Shown: positions 23,301 to 36,001, counted from the stretch's first letter. The stretch is DNA of 64,000 nucleotides from Larix kaempferi (GCA_027924585.1 BSBM01000779.1:14225001-14289000); one strand, 5' to 3'. The notes: a model not told the origin generated them from the sequence alone. Made by a program: numbers and translations.

Positions 23301-23635
23301 CAATTGGCTATAGGAGGTAGTTAAGAATGGTCAACATATACCAAGATCATGATGATGGCAATGATTATGTAACAAACATTAAAAAAACATTATATATCTA
23401 ACAATTAGATAATAATTAAAAAAACATTATATATATAACAATATATATATCAATTAAAAAATATATATATATAACAAAAAAAAAACCAATTAAAATTAAA
23501 AAAATGAATATATAATAAATAAAATTAAAACATGAATAAATAAAATTAAAACATAAATATATAACAATGGTTTTTTTAATTTGTTTTTAATTAAATATAT
23601 ATATAACATTATATATAACAATTAAAATTTAATTG

Positions 23636-23670
<35 letters not shown>

Positions 23671-23700
23671 ATTAAAAACAAATTAAAAAAACCAAAAAAT
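23301..23700. repeat. AT-rich low-complexity tract with (TA)n
   Basis: Repeated AAAAAACATTATATA and ATAACAATTA words, with a (TA)n run at 23637-23667 flanked by complementary AATTAAAAA segments that can fold as a hairpin. No gene. Confidence 0.75.
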
Positions 23701-24480
23701 AAACGTTATATAAAATATATATTGAACAAATAGAAAAGTTGTCCATATGCATTTCATAAACCACACCCATAAACCCTCTGCAATTTGGACCTACGCCTCT
23801 CGACCCGCTATCGATTTGGAGTGACCTCGATTTTGAGTGACCTGCGATTTGGATCTGCGCCTCTACAATTTGGACCTGCACCTCTCGACTTGCTATAGAT
23901 TTGGATTGGACTAGTGTTCAATTGTGGAAGAGGTGGTTTGTGATTGTGGCAGGGGAGAGGGAGTGACCCAACGAGCAAGCAGTGGGAGTGACCCAATGAG
24001 CAAGCAGTGGGAGTGACCCAATGAGCAAGCATTGGGAGAGGCGGTTTGGAGTCCAAGCAAAGAAACTATAAGAGGAGCCGAAAATGCCTCCCACGTCCGT
24101 GAGTACCAAGCCCTAAATTGTTTTGATTTGACAAATTTAAAAATTTGGTAGCAAATCACTGTGGTTTCATTGCTAATTCGATCTTCCAAGAGGGTTTCAT
24201 TGCTAATTCAATCTACATTAGGGTAGAACCTTTCAATCTACATTGGGGTATTTTTATCTTATTGCATATAGTGTTTCTTTTAGTTTGATGGGTGAACCCT
24301 CACCTCTGTAATTTCCCATGGAAGCTATTATGCTTCTCATCAGCCAGAAAGCTGGTTGAAAATGTAGATGCTACAAATTTGGAAGCAGGACTAACAATTC
24401 ATTTTTCCTAGTTCTGAAAACAAATGACTTATATGAACTGAAAATTACGGCCTTAATATCTCATAGCAAAAAGAATGTAG
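23701..24480. other. Unassigned segment with 25-bp tandem repeat
   Basis: No gene recognised. Three tandem 25-base units, GGGAGTGACCCAAYGAGCAA plus GCAGT, lie at 23959-24033. Short duplications around TCGATTTGGA and GCCTCT words occur at 23780-23900, and GGGTTTCATTGCTAATTC is repeated at 24158-24208. Reading frames here are explained by the repeats. Confidence 0.6.
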
Positions 24481-25505
24481 TGACTTTTGCTTATTGCCTT
24501 ACGTTTTGATTCTAGAAGGGACTTGCGTTTTGATATTGTGGTTGATGAACATAGGCTTGTTGTCCTCGGGCAGAGGAATCAATGTTCAACCTTTGTTGAA
24601 ACTGAGCACTGTGACCAATATCATGAAATAGATGTATTAGATCAAAAAGTTGAGGTTCAACATTCCAAACAGATGATTTCCTATGTTGATTCAAAATAAG
24701 ATCCACATAGTGTCCAACAAAAGTTGGAAAGTGATCATCAATTTCATTTGCATGCGCATCCAAATTAGTTGTGACAATGCTGGAAACATTGCCATCATCT
24801 TTCTTTAGTAGCACCTTTGAATCCTCAGTAAGTGCAACTTGCCATAGTATTTCTTGATGTATCATCCCAATATCAAGAAGCACATCCTTGCTATCATTTC
24901 CAAACTCTGTCGTTAATGCTACCAACCATTGATTCTCTTTAGTATCATCAGCTTATAGAAAGACAAAAAATTGTACCACAAACAAGCACCAAAATGCTTT
25001 TTGATTCAGTCCATCTTTTACAGCTAATAAATTAGTCCCTACAACATGATCCAAAACATTTAATGTAGTCTTGAGATGTTCCTTCAGATGAGCACAAAAT
25101 ACGCTTGCAAGGGCAACTAAGTGTTGTTGTGTGAATGCTTTGCAAACTGCAACCTGTGCACAGCTACAAACATCCCTTTTGAAGATAGTGGAATACTTGG
25201 AAGAGCCAAGAACCTCATAAGGGATTCAATGCCCTTTTTCTCAACAAATATTCTACAAGTTTCAGGATTTTCCATTGCCAGATGCACAAACACCATGGCA
25301 TGTGAAATGCTTAATTTTAGAAAGCGTTCATTACTCATATTTTCAAGAAACAATCCACTAGTTCCAACCCCGTCATTGTGCTTATCTTCAGAATCAGTGT
25401 CCATAGGAACATGACTATCCAATCTGTCTTTGGCCTCTACTCTGAGCCTATGGGCCTTGCTGGGGCATACGTTGTTGATCCCTGGTGGCTGTCAGCTATT
25501 GCAGA
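24480..25505 (-). pseudogene. Captured fragment of a UPL1/UPL2-type HECT ubiquitin ligase
   Basis: The minus strand, read across three adjacent frames, gives a continuous internal piece of the very large plant E3 ligase UPL1/UPL2. It runs NMSNERFLKLSISHAMVF, ETCRIFVEKKGIESLMRFL, FCAHLKEHLKTTLNVLD, ALTTEFGNDSKDVLLDIG and QLFDLIHLFHDIGHSAQFQQRL. The catalytic HECT domain is not included. Only small frame changes and a stop near 24955 break it. It lies antisense to the CACTA transposase, well inside the element, and is best explained as gene capture. Host UPL1 proteins build polyubiquitin chains; this piece can have no ligase activity. Confidence 0.78.
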
Positions 25506-25589
25506 AAGGGTTTATTGAAAAATATATCTGACTATAAGGAAGGTCTAAACCAACATTACTGATGCTAGTTGTTAGTTCTATTTAATTTG

Positions 25590-25830
25590 TTCATTACTTT
25601 ATTTTTGCATATCATATGCACATGTTCGAGAGGATATTAGAAAGAAACTTGACAACAAAAGTGAAAAATGTATTTTCATTGGATATAGTTACTAGTCCAA
25701 ATCCTACATATAGTATAATCTAACTAGCAAGATGTTTGTGGTTAATAGAGATTTCAAATTTTTAGAGGACAAGTCATGGAGTGAACAAGAAAATGATGTT
25801 GTGGAAAGTCAAAGTTCAAATAGATGAACC
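25590..25830 (+). mobile_element. Ty1/copia integrase C-terminal fragment
   Basis: About 80 codons read HVREDIRKKLDNKSEKCIFIGYS, and after two stops NLTSKMFVVNRDFKFLEDKSW. This is the conserved '[13 protein letters not shown]...Y.L....+V..RDV.F.E..W' region after the copia integrase core. Nothing recognisable from the rest of a copia element lies nearby. Confidence 0.75.
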
Positions 25831-28520
25831 ACTAGAAAATACTGAATATGCACCAACAATCACTTATCTTTCTATTATAGTAGAAAAGAGAATTACATAA
25901 TCCAAAATCAGAGTCTCCCAAGCTTACTATACGAAACCAACCACCTTCTCACAACCTCATAAAGCAATACACTTTAAATAGAATACCCTAGCTATCAAAT
26001 CACACCACTCTTCACTCTAGCTCTCATGCTTAGAAGTCATGTGCACCTCCTTCTCTTTTATGGAACAATAAAGAGGGGAGTTACAGGTAAAAACATTATA
26101 CTAGGTCCACAAAAGAGAATGGGTCCAGAAGTGGATCACTCCACCTTGACAAGGTCCATTTTAACGGTTAACATAACCAACTCATGTGGCTCACATGGGC
26201 TAAGGTATGTGGTGACATGAAAACTTGTGCCAAGCATGCTTCTCCAAGCAACTAACTCAAGTAGTTCACCCCACATGTGTCAAGGTGGGAAGCTGAAAGT
26301 TTCAGTTATTCTGAAATTGTAAGTGTGTATTCTTAGTGCATAATAAAGGAAAGTGCAACAATATTTATTTTGTATCATTTCTTCCATCTCCATGTGATGT
26401 TGCTGCACATAATATTTTCTCTATGTGTTGTTCCTGTAGCTGCAATTCCATGCTTTTTTGTGTAGGTTCCTATGAAGGCTGGGGAGTGCAAGGCTTATTC
26501 TCCATAGTGATACATTGCTCCTTGTTACAATCACTACCCTAGCTTGAATTTTTGTTTGATGCTAGACAATCTATATTCCACACATCGATTTCCCTATCCA
26601 GTTTAACTAACACTCTAGATACAAGTTGGTATAGAGGTATTTTCTGTCCAAGGGAACAATATTAGTGCCTGTTGGCTTGAACCTTGATGAAGTATCACGT
26701 CCTTTGTATCCAAACTGCAGACAATTGTTCTTAGTTTGTTTCCATATGTGCAACTTTGAGTTTTTATCCCATGTATCCTAACCTTACTATCTAAGGATGG
26801 TATATTTCTCCATGTTATTAGCTGGGCCAATAAATGGGAAAGGAATTGAATACCATTCTTATTAGGAGTGTGTGTGTAATGTGTGAAGTTTGCAAAATGA
26901 CAAAAGAATAAGTGGACAAATTCTAGGTGTGCATATGAGTGAATAGGAAATGATAGGCCATTTCGGAAACAAAGGGATGAATTTGATTCATAAAAGAGCC
27001 AAATCACTAAATGGTCTATCCCTTATCTCAAGCTTACATATGTTTATACAACTTGATAGAACACATTGCATCCCAATGTCACTATCACCAACAAAAGCAA
27101 CACGAAGCCTCTCCAAACACTTTACATAAGTACCAGACAACCAAAAGTCCTTATTTTTATGCATACCACTCAAAGACAAACAAAAATGAGTGAGAAGTAA
27201 GCATTTTTGTTTCTTGCAATAGTGACTAATGTTGCATTTGTTGTTTCACAATAAAAAAACATAGTATAGAGATGACCCTAGGATAAGAGCTTGAAGTATC
27301 CATAAGGCCTTCCTCTATCACAATGCCTTAATCATTAGGTCTGATGGAAAAACATGCAATTCCTACAATTTTTTGCAAGTTGAGGAGACGATTTCAAGCC
27401 CTTTATCTTAATTTTAATCCAATACATGTAGTTGCTGACAATTATAAGCCTAATGTGTAGCCAAGATAAAACTAGAATTTGAGATACAACTAGTGAACTT
27501 CCAAATAGATTGGTGGGATATCTTGCAAGTGAAATTCCGAATTTGCAACATATGATAAGCACTTTAACCCCATAGTGCTCATCATTTCCTCCCTGCTTAA
27601 GAAGAAATTGTCCCCAGTTTCTATTGTAGATGGAAAAAGTGTTGCTTGAATGTGTACTAGGACTTGGGAGATCCATTTATCTTGCAAAGGCAGGTTTCCT
27701 TTTCTTTCAATAGAATATGCCTTTTAAAGGAGCCGCTTTTGCACTCCCACATTGTATCAACACCTTTGTACTTAGGGGTCCCATTGACCTAATTTTGTAA
27801 TTAACTTATCTTACCTTCCAGCTTTGAATTTTCTGTTTCGTAGATGCATGTTTGACTGTGGACCCTAGCAATCATGATCCCTTTTGTTGTACTTATGTCA
27901 ACTGTGAATGCAAAAGAATGAATTTTTAATGAGTTCAAGTATGATGACTACACCACATAACTTGAGCTATAGTAGAAATGATTTGAATTTGGTGAATAGA
28001 TTTTGGATTGTGACAAATATTCTTGGGCTTATACTTATGAGATCATTCTGTCATTTAAGTCTCCTAGCATACATTAAATGGGTTTTAAATTGAAATAATG
28101 TGTCCTACCGTACACGATTATTCACAGTATCACAATGTCATGCTTATGCTTGCTAATTAGGTTTAAACATTGTCATGCATTTTAGTCATTAGAAGTAGAA
28201 GAAAGTTATTGTTCATGGATTCATTTAATTTGAAAGAGTAGTTATAGTTTGAAAGAACTCTCTCCTTACATTAGCTAGCATTCATTGAAAGGAAAGGCTT
28301 ATTTTATTCATATGCATTTTCATGGTTTGAGTCAGTCATCACACCATGAGTTTCACTTCCATCACCCTATTGAGTAATACAACCACTAAAATTTACACCC
28401 CCTAACTAAACACACCATAACCTCACTTGAGGAAATCAAAAGAATTTGGTAGTTAGGTAGGACACTGGGGATAGGCATCCAAATAATTCCCCCTTGTCAT
28501 TATCATCTGAGACATAGTTG
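25831..28520. other. Unassigned interior of the CACTA element
   Basis: No gene or element family could be recognised on either strand. Several frames of 60-130 codons exist but lack motifs, splice logic or similarity that I can see. This is probably old inserted or captured sequence. Confidence 0.45.
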
Positions 28521-30530
28521 TTGTCCTCTAGGGAACCAAAATCCTCTAGTATTTGTTGACACGGTCATACACCAGTTTGTGGAGGGGCCTCCTGTTGTTT
28601 CAGGGGTTAAACCGCTGCGAGATCGAGAACCGGACGTACTATGTGGAATGCCGCACTCCACTTATCCCTAAGGCAACATCGATCATTGTCTTCCTTGTAT
28701 ACTCCGGCCACCATACTAGTGATACAAGGGTGATAAGGCAGAAGCACCGAAAACCTTTTCCGACGTGTCATGAACGAGGTAGCTTAGTGACTTTTCTACT
28801 AGGGCTCGTTTACCCAGGATCCCTTTCGGTAGAGGGATATCCTTCAAATTTGGTCTCTCACTTTGTATTGTTCAACTTGGATTTCATCACCTTGTGAAGG
28901 ATACGATTGGTCGAGGTCTCCAGCTCCTAGTTAAGAAGTTTGCTTGCATTTTCACCTTTTTAGAGGGTCTTTTTCTTTTTAGTGCTACTTGTTGGCATTC
29001 TGGCTACTTTTGTTTTAGCTCGCTTACTGTGACCTCGGTCCCAGTACAATTTTTTTAGCTTATTTTTTTGGCTTGCGAGCCTTGTCTTTTCATAGCTCCC
29101 CTTCTGCACACTCGGTTGCTTTAGGGTTTTTGAGTTCATACACGGTAGTTACCAATACTTATTTGATGATGTGTGATGTCCTCTTCTCCTGGGTCTTCGA
29201 GATGGTTGAGTTAGATGGTATTCTGAAGGGACTGAACACCCCTTCATGGAGCCACTAATGCTTGACCATAGGAGTAGTCTAGAGGACCACGTGATCACAT
29301 CACCCGTGTGGACTTTTTCGTTTACTGTGATGATGGTCTTTTAAGTTATATGGAACAATGGTACATTTGAGAGAGAGATGAATGGTTGTACCCCACCTTG
29401 GTCGATTGTCTTATGGTCCTTTCATTTTGTCGATAATATTTTTGTTGTACCTTGCCTTTTACCTTTTGGTTGTTTTACTGATATTCGGATATCTTGTGAT
29501 TTGTACCACCTTTTATGTTTTAGGTCTTGTGGGTACTATGGTAGTTTGTCCACATTTGAGGTACACCCACTTTCTCCAAATTGTTATGTGTCTTTATACC
29601 CACTTCGTACCACCCTCCTGACCTTAGTTTGGAAGATTGCATGCTATCATACCTTTTGGTGGTACTATTTGAGTTACAAGAGGTAGTTACAAGGAGCTAT
29701 TGCATATATGAGGTAGTTACAAGGAGATATTGCATATATGAGGTAGTTACATATATGAGGTAGTTACAAGGAGATATTGCATATATGAGGTAGTTACAAG
29801 GAGATATTTCATATGTGAGGTAGTTACAAGGAGATATTGCATATATTGATTTGTACCGCCTTTTATGTTTTTGGTCTTGTGGTTATAACTATGGTAGTTT
29901 GTCCATGTTTTAGGTAGTGTACATCCCCTTAGTCCCAAGGGTTATGAGTCTTTATACCCATTCTTTTTTTTTTTGACTTGTAACTTACTCGTTGGTCTTT
30001 GTACTGAGCCTTTTTACTGTCACTGAATTTCTTTGATTGACCGTACCATAGCCCAGTCATCTCTCTCTCTCTGGTTTGTACTAGAACTATCATAGGGTCA
30101 CTTGGTTCCTAGAGTTGACTGGCCTCTAAGAGGCATAGTCATTTCTAAAAGTAACTCCTCTGAGTATATTACAGGAAACATCTACACTAAGGTAATCAAA
30201 TATGTGGTAAATAGTTTTCATTAAGTAGCCAGGGCTTGTAGCATTAAAGGAGATCCTGTAATGTGTATGTATAGTGTTTCATATGTGTTACATGTGTGAT
30301 GTGGCGTTAAATCAAATAGTAAAAAACAACTCATAAATATTGCATGACTTTCTACTCTTAAGAAAGATAAATTGGTCGTCTTCCGATCATCACTTGAATG
30401 CCTACATGTTGACAAAGGGAATGAGGATCAAGTAAAATTATAAAAGGCGATACACATCAACTTTTAAGAGGCACTATGCCTTGCAGTTGAATCTAAACTT
30501 TTTTCCAATGGTGTAGGTAGAACCAAACAA
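28521..30530. other. T-rich unassigned region, possible old LTR
   Basis: The composition shifts to T-rich on the plus strand, with repeated TTTATGTTTTNGGTCTTGTGG segments near 29510-29530 and 29860-29885 flanking a 30-bp tandem repeat. The stretch has the look of retroelement LTR or untranslated sequence, but no terminal repeats or primer sites were found. Confidence 0.4.
29680..29846 (+). repeat. 30-bp minisatellite, five full units and one short unit
   Basis: Units of 30 bases begin GAGGTAGTTACAAGGAGATA and end TTGCATATAT. Full units start at 29680, 29710, 29757, 29787 and 29817; a 17-base partial unit starts at 29740. Between-unit differences are one to three bases. Confidence 0.92.
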
Positions 30531-30534
30531 GTAA

Positions 30535-33500
30535 TTGCCTGATCTGTCTTCCTCGAGCAAGGGGAGTTTAGGAAGGCTAGACGAAAGTGAGACATCAAGT
30601 AGGTCTAGAAGAATTGTTTCAACTAGATGTCAAAAAACCAAAAGAAGATTCCATAGACGCAATGAATTTTTTCATGGTCAAGGGGGTCACATTCCTGTGG
30701 TGATGAGACAAAAGACGACGAAGAGGTGCCCTTGAGGTACAGACATTTAGTGAAACAATGGATATTGAAGGATCTTCCTCCATTGAACACTGATTTTTGT
30801 GTGAACAAGAGGAGATATCGAATTGCACCATCGTCGATACATGGTTTTGGGTTGTTTTCCATGGATTGCATCTTGGTCGGTTACGGGACATGTACAAAAT
30901 TGATGGAGTATGTTGGACCCATATACAACTACAACGATTGGATGTGCCTTGTCCGATATACAAAAAGTATGCATAGCTATGGATTGTCAACAAACTATTT
31001 ACAATTGAAAGACAAAAATCAAAATAAAGGAGGAACGTTGTACATGGATGGAAGGCCAAAGGACACAGGGAATATTGCGGGGTTTATAAACAGTACACAA
31101 CCAGGGTCTACAATTAAGCAACCAAACTGTGAATTTGAGGGGTGTGAAGGAAACCATGTTTTTGTAGTTGCTATTAAAACAATATCTGCAGGGGACGAGT
31201 TGCTTATTAATTACCCTCTCAACCGAGTAGATACAAACAAGGTTACTATATAACATTTTACCCAAACTTTTAGTAATAAATTAAACATCATAAGGATTTT
31301 TTGTTAGTTCATTTCATATAAATTTCCCATATTTACTTCGCAGGCCAGTGATCGGGATAAATCCCTGCCAACAAATGGTCGGAGGAGAACTTCTTCCTCG
31401 ATAGAGCAGGTATATATCTTTCTAATGTACAAATATAATAAGAAAAAAGAGTTTTTATTTGCTTTGTTTTTCCATTATTAATAACTTGGTTAGTTTTATA
31501 TAATGAAATTTATATTTGATGCAAAATGTTGATCGGGAAATACACCCATCGAATGTTGATCAGACGACAACACCCTCGGGGCAACAGGTAAACCTGATTT
31601 GAATTGTACAATTAAAATATGTCAAAATGTTTTAGCATTATATTAATGTTTCAATGAATATTTTGGTTTCGTTTACGTAATTTTCTAGTCTATGTTTTTT
31701 ATGCAGGCTGGTTCCATAAGGTCGGCCACACCAGTGTCCACGCAATGGGTATACATCTTTGTAATATTAAAAATATAATATGAATAATAATTTTTTTGAT
31801 GTGTTTTCTCATGAATAGTTTTGGAATCATTTAGGTGACTTTCACTATGTTTTTTTATTAGGGTGTTGTTAGGGGCAGCTCCCAGATATTAGCAGATTGG
31901 GGCAAGTCACCTATGACCATTGATCCAATGAGTTGATCGCAATCCTCGAGGTCATAGGTATAATTCATTTCAATTGTACGAATATAATATGTAGCATAAT
32001 GTTAATTTTGTTATGTATTTTTCATGTGATATACTGGTTTCGTTATGATAATGTAAACCGTGTTGTAATTTTACGAATCTATCATGATAGATGTGTTACA
32101 TTAATATAAAATTTGGAATCTATCAATAGAGAACTCAATAGTGCTTTATATATGTTTGTTGCAGCCCACTAGTGAATCGTAGTATGAATCAACATCGCAA
32201 GATTTTCCGTTAGAACCTAAAGTGGCAGAGGTGCTTCACGATTGTGAAAAAATTGGTGAAGCCACACACCCGCTAAAGATGGCAGAGAAATTGTTGAATA
32301 GATATACTGCAGAAATCCTTTCTCTACTAATCCATGTTCCGCAGACAAGCGCAATTACAGAAAGGATTGCATTGTTGGAACATAGATCTAATAACTTGCG
32401 AGTAAGTTGAGGAATCTTGAATCATAGAATAATTCGTTTAAATCTTTATAATATTCTCTTTTATATGATAGTATTTAATGTATAAGACGTTGTGTGTATT
32501 TACAAAATTATAAGGGACCACAAAATATTGGTCAAGGTGGTGTTGGCCCTAGCGAGGGTTGTGGAGAGACTTCGCATCATGACCAAACGACTCCACATAG
32601 TTCGAATACTTCACCATTGTTGTCGAACGAATAGTCGGCAACATGTTCCGAAACACCACGAACCCCCGTTGTGAGCGCAATAGCCACTACTGACCAACAC
32701 ACAACGGATCGTCCACAAGAAGGGGTTGACACCAAGTCCCCTATCAATTTTGATGTCGAAGAAGCTACATTTCGAGGATCTTCCTGTGTCAAAAGCACGG
32801 GAACACTGGAGACAACATTTTTGGTGGACGAAGATATCGTCCCAATAAAGATACCAATGATCCTAGGTAATTAATCATAGTTGATCAAGTTAATTAGTGT
32901 TTATAATTTCATTGTAATATACCGGTAAAATGTTTTTTATCAACTAATTATGATCATGGCATGATCGTTGTGTAGGAAACAATGTTTTCTATAAACATAT
33001 GAATGAATTTTGCTTGGAGATCTTCGGGCCCACCATCTGAACAAGGTGGGATAGACAACCGAAACATTTAAAAGATGAAATCACTAATCGGTTGGTTGGC
33101 CTGTTCGGGGAGAAAACCTTCAGTCATGCCAATGTCTTGAAAAAGGATTGCCAAAATGTGAAGGTTGTCCAAGACCAATATAGGACACACCTCGAAAAAA
33201 ACCATAGGTATGAGCACCCACCAATGATTCCAACAATGGAGTGGAGATCTCTAGTGGAAGATGGAAAGGAGAAGGCTCTGAGAAGAGAAGGCAAGCTAAC
33301 ACCAGGCACAGGGAGGTATGCAATACTTTCCGCAATGTAATTCTAAACCTTATTATCCTTGATTTCTATATCGAACTTGGAACATCTAACGTATTTCAAC
33401 ACTTGCATAGGCTACCAGACACATCAAAGGCCACAAAGGCAAGACTAGAAAAAATAGGTCAGCACAAGCTTGGCCCTAGTGATTATTCGAATTTGGCGGC

Positions 33501-34366
33501 AAAGATTGTAAGTTTCAAGAAACCAACAATGAATACAAATAATAAATTGAAAATTATTTTTCATTTTATTGCAACGTAAAATGTTAATTAACGACAATAA
33601 GAAAATATGCAGGCCGATCAATTCAATGAAGTACCCATAGAGGAAGACATGAAGCTTGGCTTCCAGGAAGGCTTTGGAGTTGTTGTTGAACGTAGAAGAA
33701 GCTTATCTGGGAAAACAAAGTCTTGTGGTACCAATCCATCTGGTGCACAGGTATATAGAATCTATATAGTTTAATGAAGATTTGTCGCTTGTGGAATATT
33801 TTCGTTCCAAATACTTGATGTAAAATATTGACTCTGTTTTTAACAGGAAAGTAATGATCCCATTAGTGTCGAGGAGTGACAACAACAAATGGATGATCAA
33901 GCTTCAAATCCTGGTAATAAATTTATTCATATGCTACAATTTTATGTATAGCATTGCAAATGGTGACCATTAATTGTAGTTCATTGTATTTCAACTGCAA
34001 AGCATGTAGAGGGTGAAACTGTATAGGTTGAGACTGGACAAAAACATCAACAACATGATTTGGTCACACCTGGTAAAAAAACACCTTCGTAATGAATTTT
34101 TTTAAATGAAAAACTTGTCATTACAATAGCAAAATATTACGATGTAACATTTTCACATCGTTGCAACAAATCCGAACCCCTTGTCGCAAAATCCATGTCT
34201 AGAACAACAATCAGCTAGGATATTGCAAACATCACCAAAAATGCCTGCTAAAGAACCAAGAACTGGAAGAGAAAGTCCAGATGATGTAGATGGTCCTCTT
34301 ATAGATTATATACCACTGAAGACAAGAAAAACTTATAAAAAGAAGGACGGAAAAAACAACGTCTAA
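30535..34366 (+). pseudogene. SET-domain gene with TNPA-like C-terminal region, multi-exon
   Basis: A basic leader (30535-30725) runs by a one-base shift into a SET domain (30726-31253). The SET domain shows YRIAPSSIHGFGLFSMD, LMEYVGPIYNYNDW, DTGNIAGFINSTQPGS, PNCEFEGCEGNHVFVVAIK and AGDELLINYPLNR. Small exons with AG/GT edges follow (31344-31410, about 31540-31590, 31708-31749, 31862-31956), then 32165-32405. After a stop-bearing segment, 32980-33720 resembles plant CACTA second-ORF (TNPA/Transposase_24) proteins: DEITNRLVGLFGEKTFSHAN, LVEDGKEKALRREGKLTPG and RLEKIGQHKLGPSDYSNLAAKI. A basic C-terminus ends at 34366. SET proteins methylate lysines, mostly on histones. Here the usual NHS of the AdoMet pocket reads NST, so activity is doubtful. 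Whether the SET and TNPA-like parts form one transcript is inferred from co-linear exons. Confidence 0.55.
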
Positions 34367-35040
34367 ATATTTTTGATAACAATATATCATCCACTATTTT
34401 TGGTCTAATGAATGAATGAATGGTCTAATGAATGAATGAATGGTTTAATGAATGTTCTAATGTTTTAATTATTCAGTGTAGTAAATAGTTACCTTCATTG
34501 AATTTCAACTTTTATTGAATGAATGTGTTGATTGAATGATTAATGAATGGTGTATTGAATGTTATCTTTTATTCAATGAATGTGTTGATCGACTGAAACG
34601 ATGATTTAGTGAATGTTAGCATTTATTGAATGAATAATGGATGAAAGTTCATGATGAATATGGATGAATTTCCAGATATTTGTTTTTTTCAAATACATGC
34701 ATTGGGTATGGGGAATTGAGAGTGATGTGAGAGGGGGGGGGGGCATAAGAGCTTCCACCTTCACGTGGTTGGCCATGTTCAGTAGAGAATATGAAATTAT
34801 TCTCGAAACAGAGAGGAGCTCAATGAATGGCTACGATGTTGGCTTTCTACAACCCACTCGCGTGTTGTCCAAATTTTGACAATTTCTTGAAGCTTGTTGT
34901 GATTTTTGGTTACTCGTCATAACCAATTTCCAGTTTCCACAACATCAAAGGTTGAGTAAATGATGCACTGGAATCAATACCCTTAACCTTCTCTTTAATT
35001 TACTTGGAATCAATATCCTTAACCTCACATTAAACCCTTC
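34358..35040 (+). repeat. Direct repeat of about 680 bp, copy 1
   Basis: It begins GTCTAAATATTTTTGATAAC and includes (TGAA)n-rich sequence, the 122-bp interspersed repeat (34708-34830) and a TTTCTACAACCCACTCGC segment. It recurs at 36000-36640. The first copy starts at the end of the SET/TNPA-like gene, so its beginning is the gene's 3' end and the second copy is a duplicated tail. Confidence 0.82.
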
Positions 35041-35278
35041 CAAATTGGTATTATTACCATTCAAGGATGGCTTCTTCTGAAGCATGATATTTGCAACTAA
35101 GCTAGCATACACTGACAACAATTAGAGACATGCTGCTTGTTGTCAATGTTTATCTTTTTTTCAGGAATGCAACTTGACCATAATGGCTCCTCCTATGTTA
35201 GGGAATTAAGGTCAACAACAAATTAAAGAAAAAATATAGTTTGCATCGAAAAAATAACAGGGTAAGAACTGAACTAAG

Positions 35279-36001
35279 GAGATTTGAACCTGCGACCTAT
35301 GTCTAGTCCCAAGGCTACCACCTTCGAACTTGAAGTGCAGCTGGAAAGGGAGACCACCTTCAAGCTTGATTCATTCTGCATGCATTTCACAATGGGAGAT
35401 GGCGGGCTACCACATTCAACCTTGATTCATTCTGTATGCATTTCACTATGCAATCGTCTCAGATTCTCGTTGTGTTTTCCCTCTATTAGTTTATCAATTC
35501 GGTATGACCCACGCCCATCGTCCGAGGAGTGTTTCCGTGGTCTTGAGTTCCATCCTGACAACGGTGATGATTCATTCTATATTTACGTTTCCCTTAAGCT
35601 GCAATATGGAAAACTCATAGTTCACTATCAAGATTTCTTTGACCATCAGCTTTGTTATACAAACCTTAATAGTGAACTATGAGTTTGTCATTTGCAGCCG
35701 AATGGAAACATAATACCATGAATCGTCAACCGTTACCAGGATGAAACTGAAGACTGTGGAAACACTCATTGGACGGCGGACGTGGGTCATAGTGAATTGA
35801 TAAACTAATTGATGGAAAACGCAATGAGAATTTGAGATGGTTGCATAGTGAAATGGATGCAGAATAAATGAAGAGTGGGTCTCGAGAGAAATGGTTTTGG
35901 GACGTTGTATGAGAGGAAATGGCAATGGGAATTGATTGATAAGGTCAAGCTTGAAGGTGGTATCCTTGGGACTAGACATAGGTCACAGGTTCAAATCTCG
36001 T
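35279..36001. repeat. Long foldback: 330-360 bp inverted arms with short loop
   Basis: The left arm (35279-35637) and right arm (35672-36001) are complementary over nearly their whole length. Paired words include GATTTGAACCTGCGACC with GGTCACAGGTTCAAATC, CTATGTCTAGTCCCAAGG with its complement, AGTTTATCAATTC with its complement, and CATAGTTCACTAT with ATAGTGAACTATG next to the roughly 34-base loop. The left arm carries an extra duplication of about 60 bases. The outer ends contain a sequence like a Pol III B box (GGTTCAAATC). Transcribed through, it would give a long hairpin RNA. Reading frames in it have no support. Confidence 0.85.

Noticed and set aside
26336-27687. Several 60-130 codon frames in the CACTA interior
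   Set aside because: No recognisable motif, composition or splice pattern; overlapping frames on both strands suggest chance.
28553-28897. 114-codon plus-strand frame
   Set aside because: It has a few protein-like words but no family I can identify and no continuing exon.
29680-29846. CRISPR array
   Set aside because: Units are directly adjacent with no unique spacers, in plant nuclear DNA.
35284-35979. Reading frames on both strands in the foldback
   Set aside because: They mirror each other across the inverted repeat, have no motifs and are better explained by the hairpin structure.
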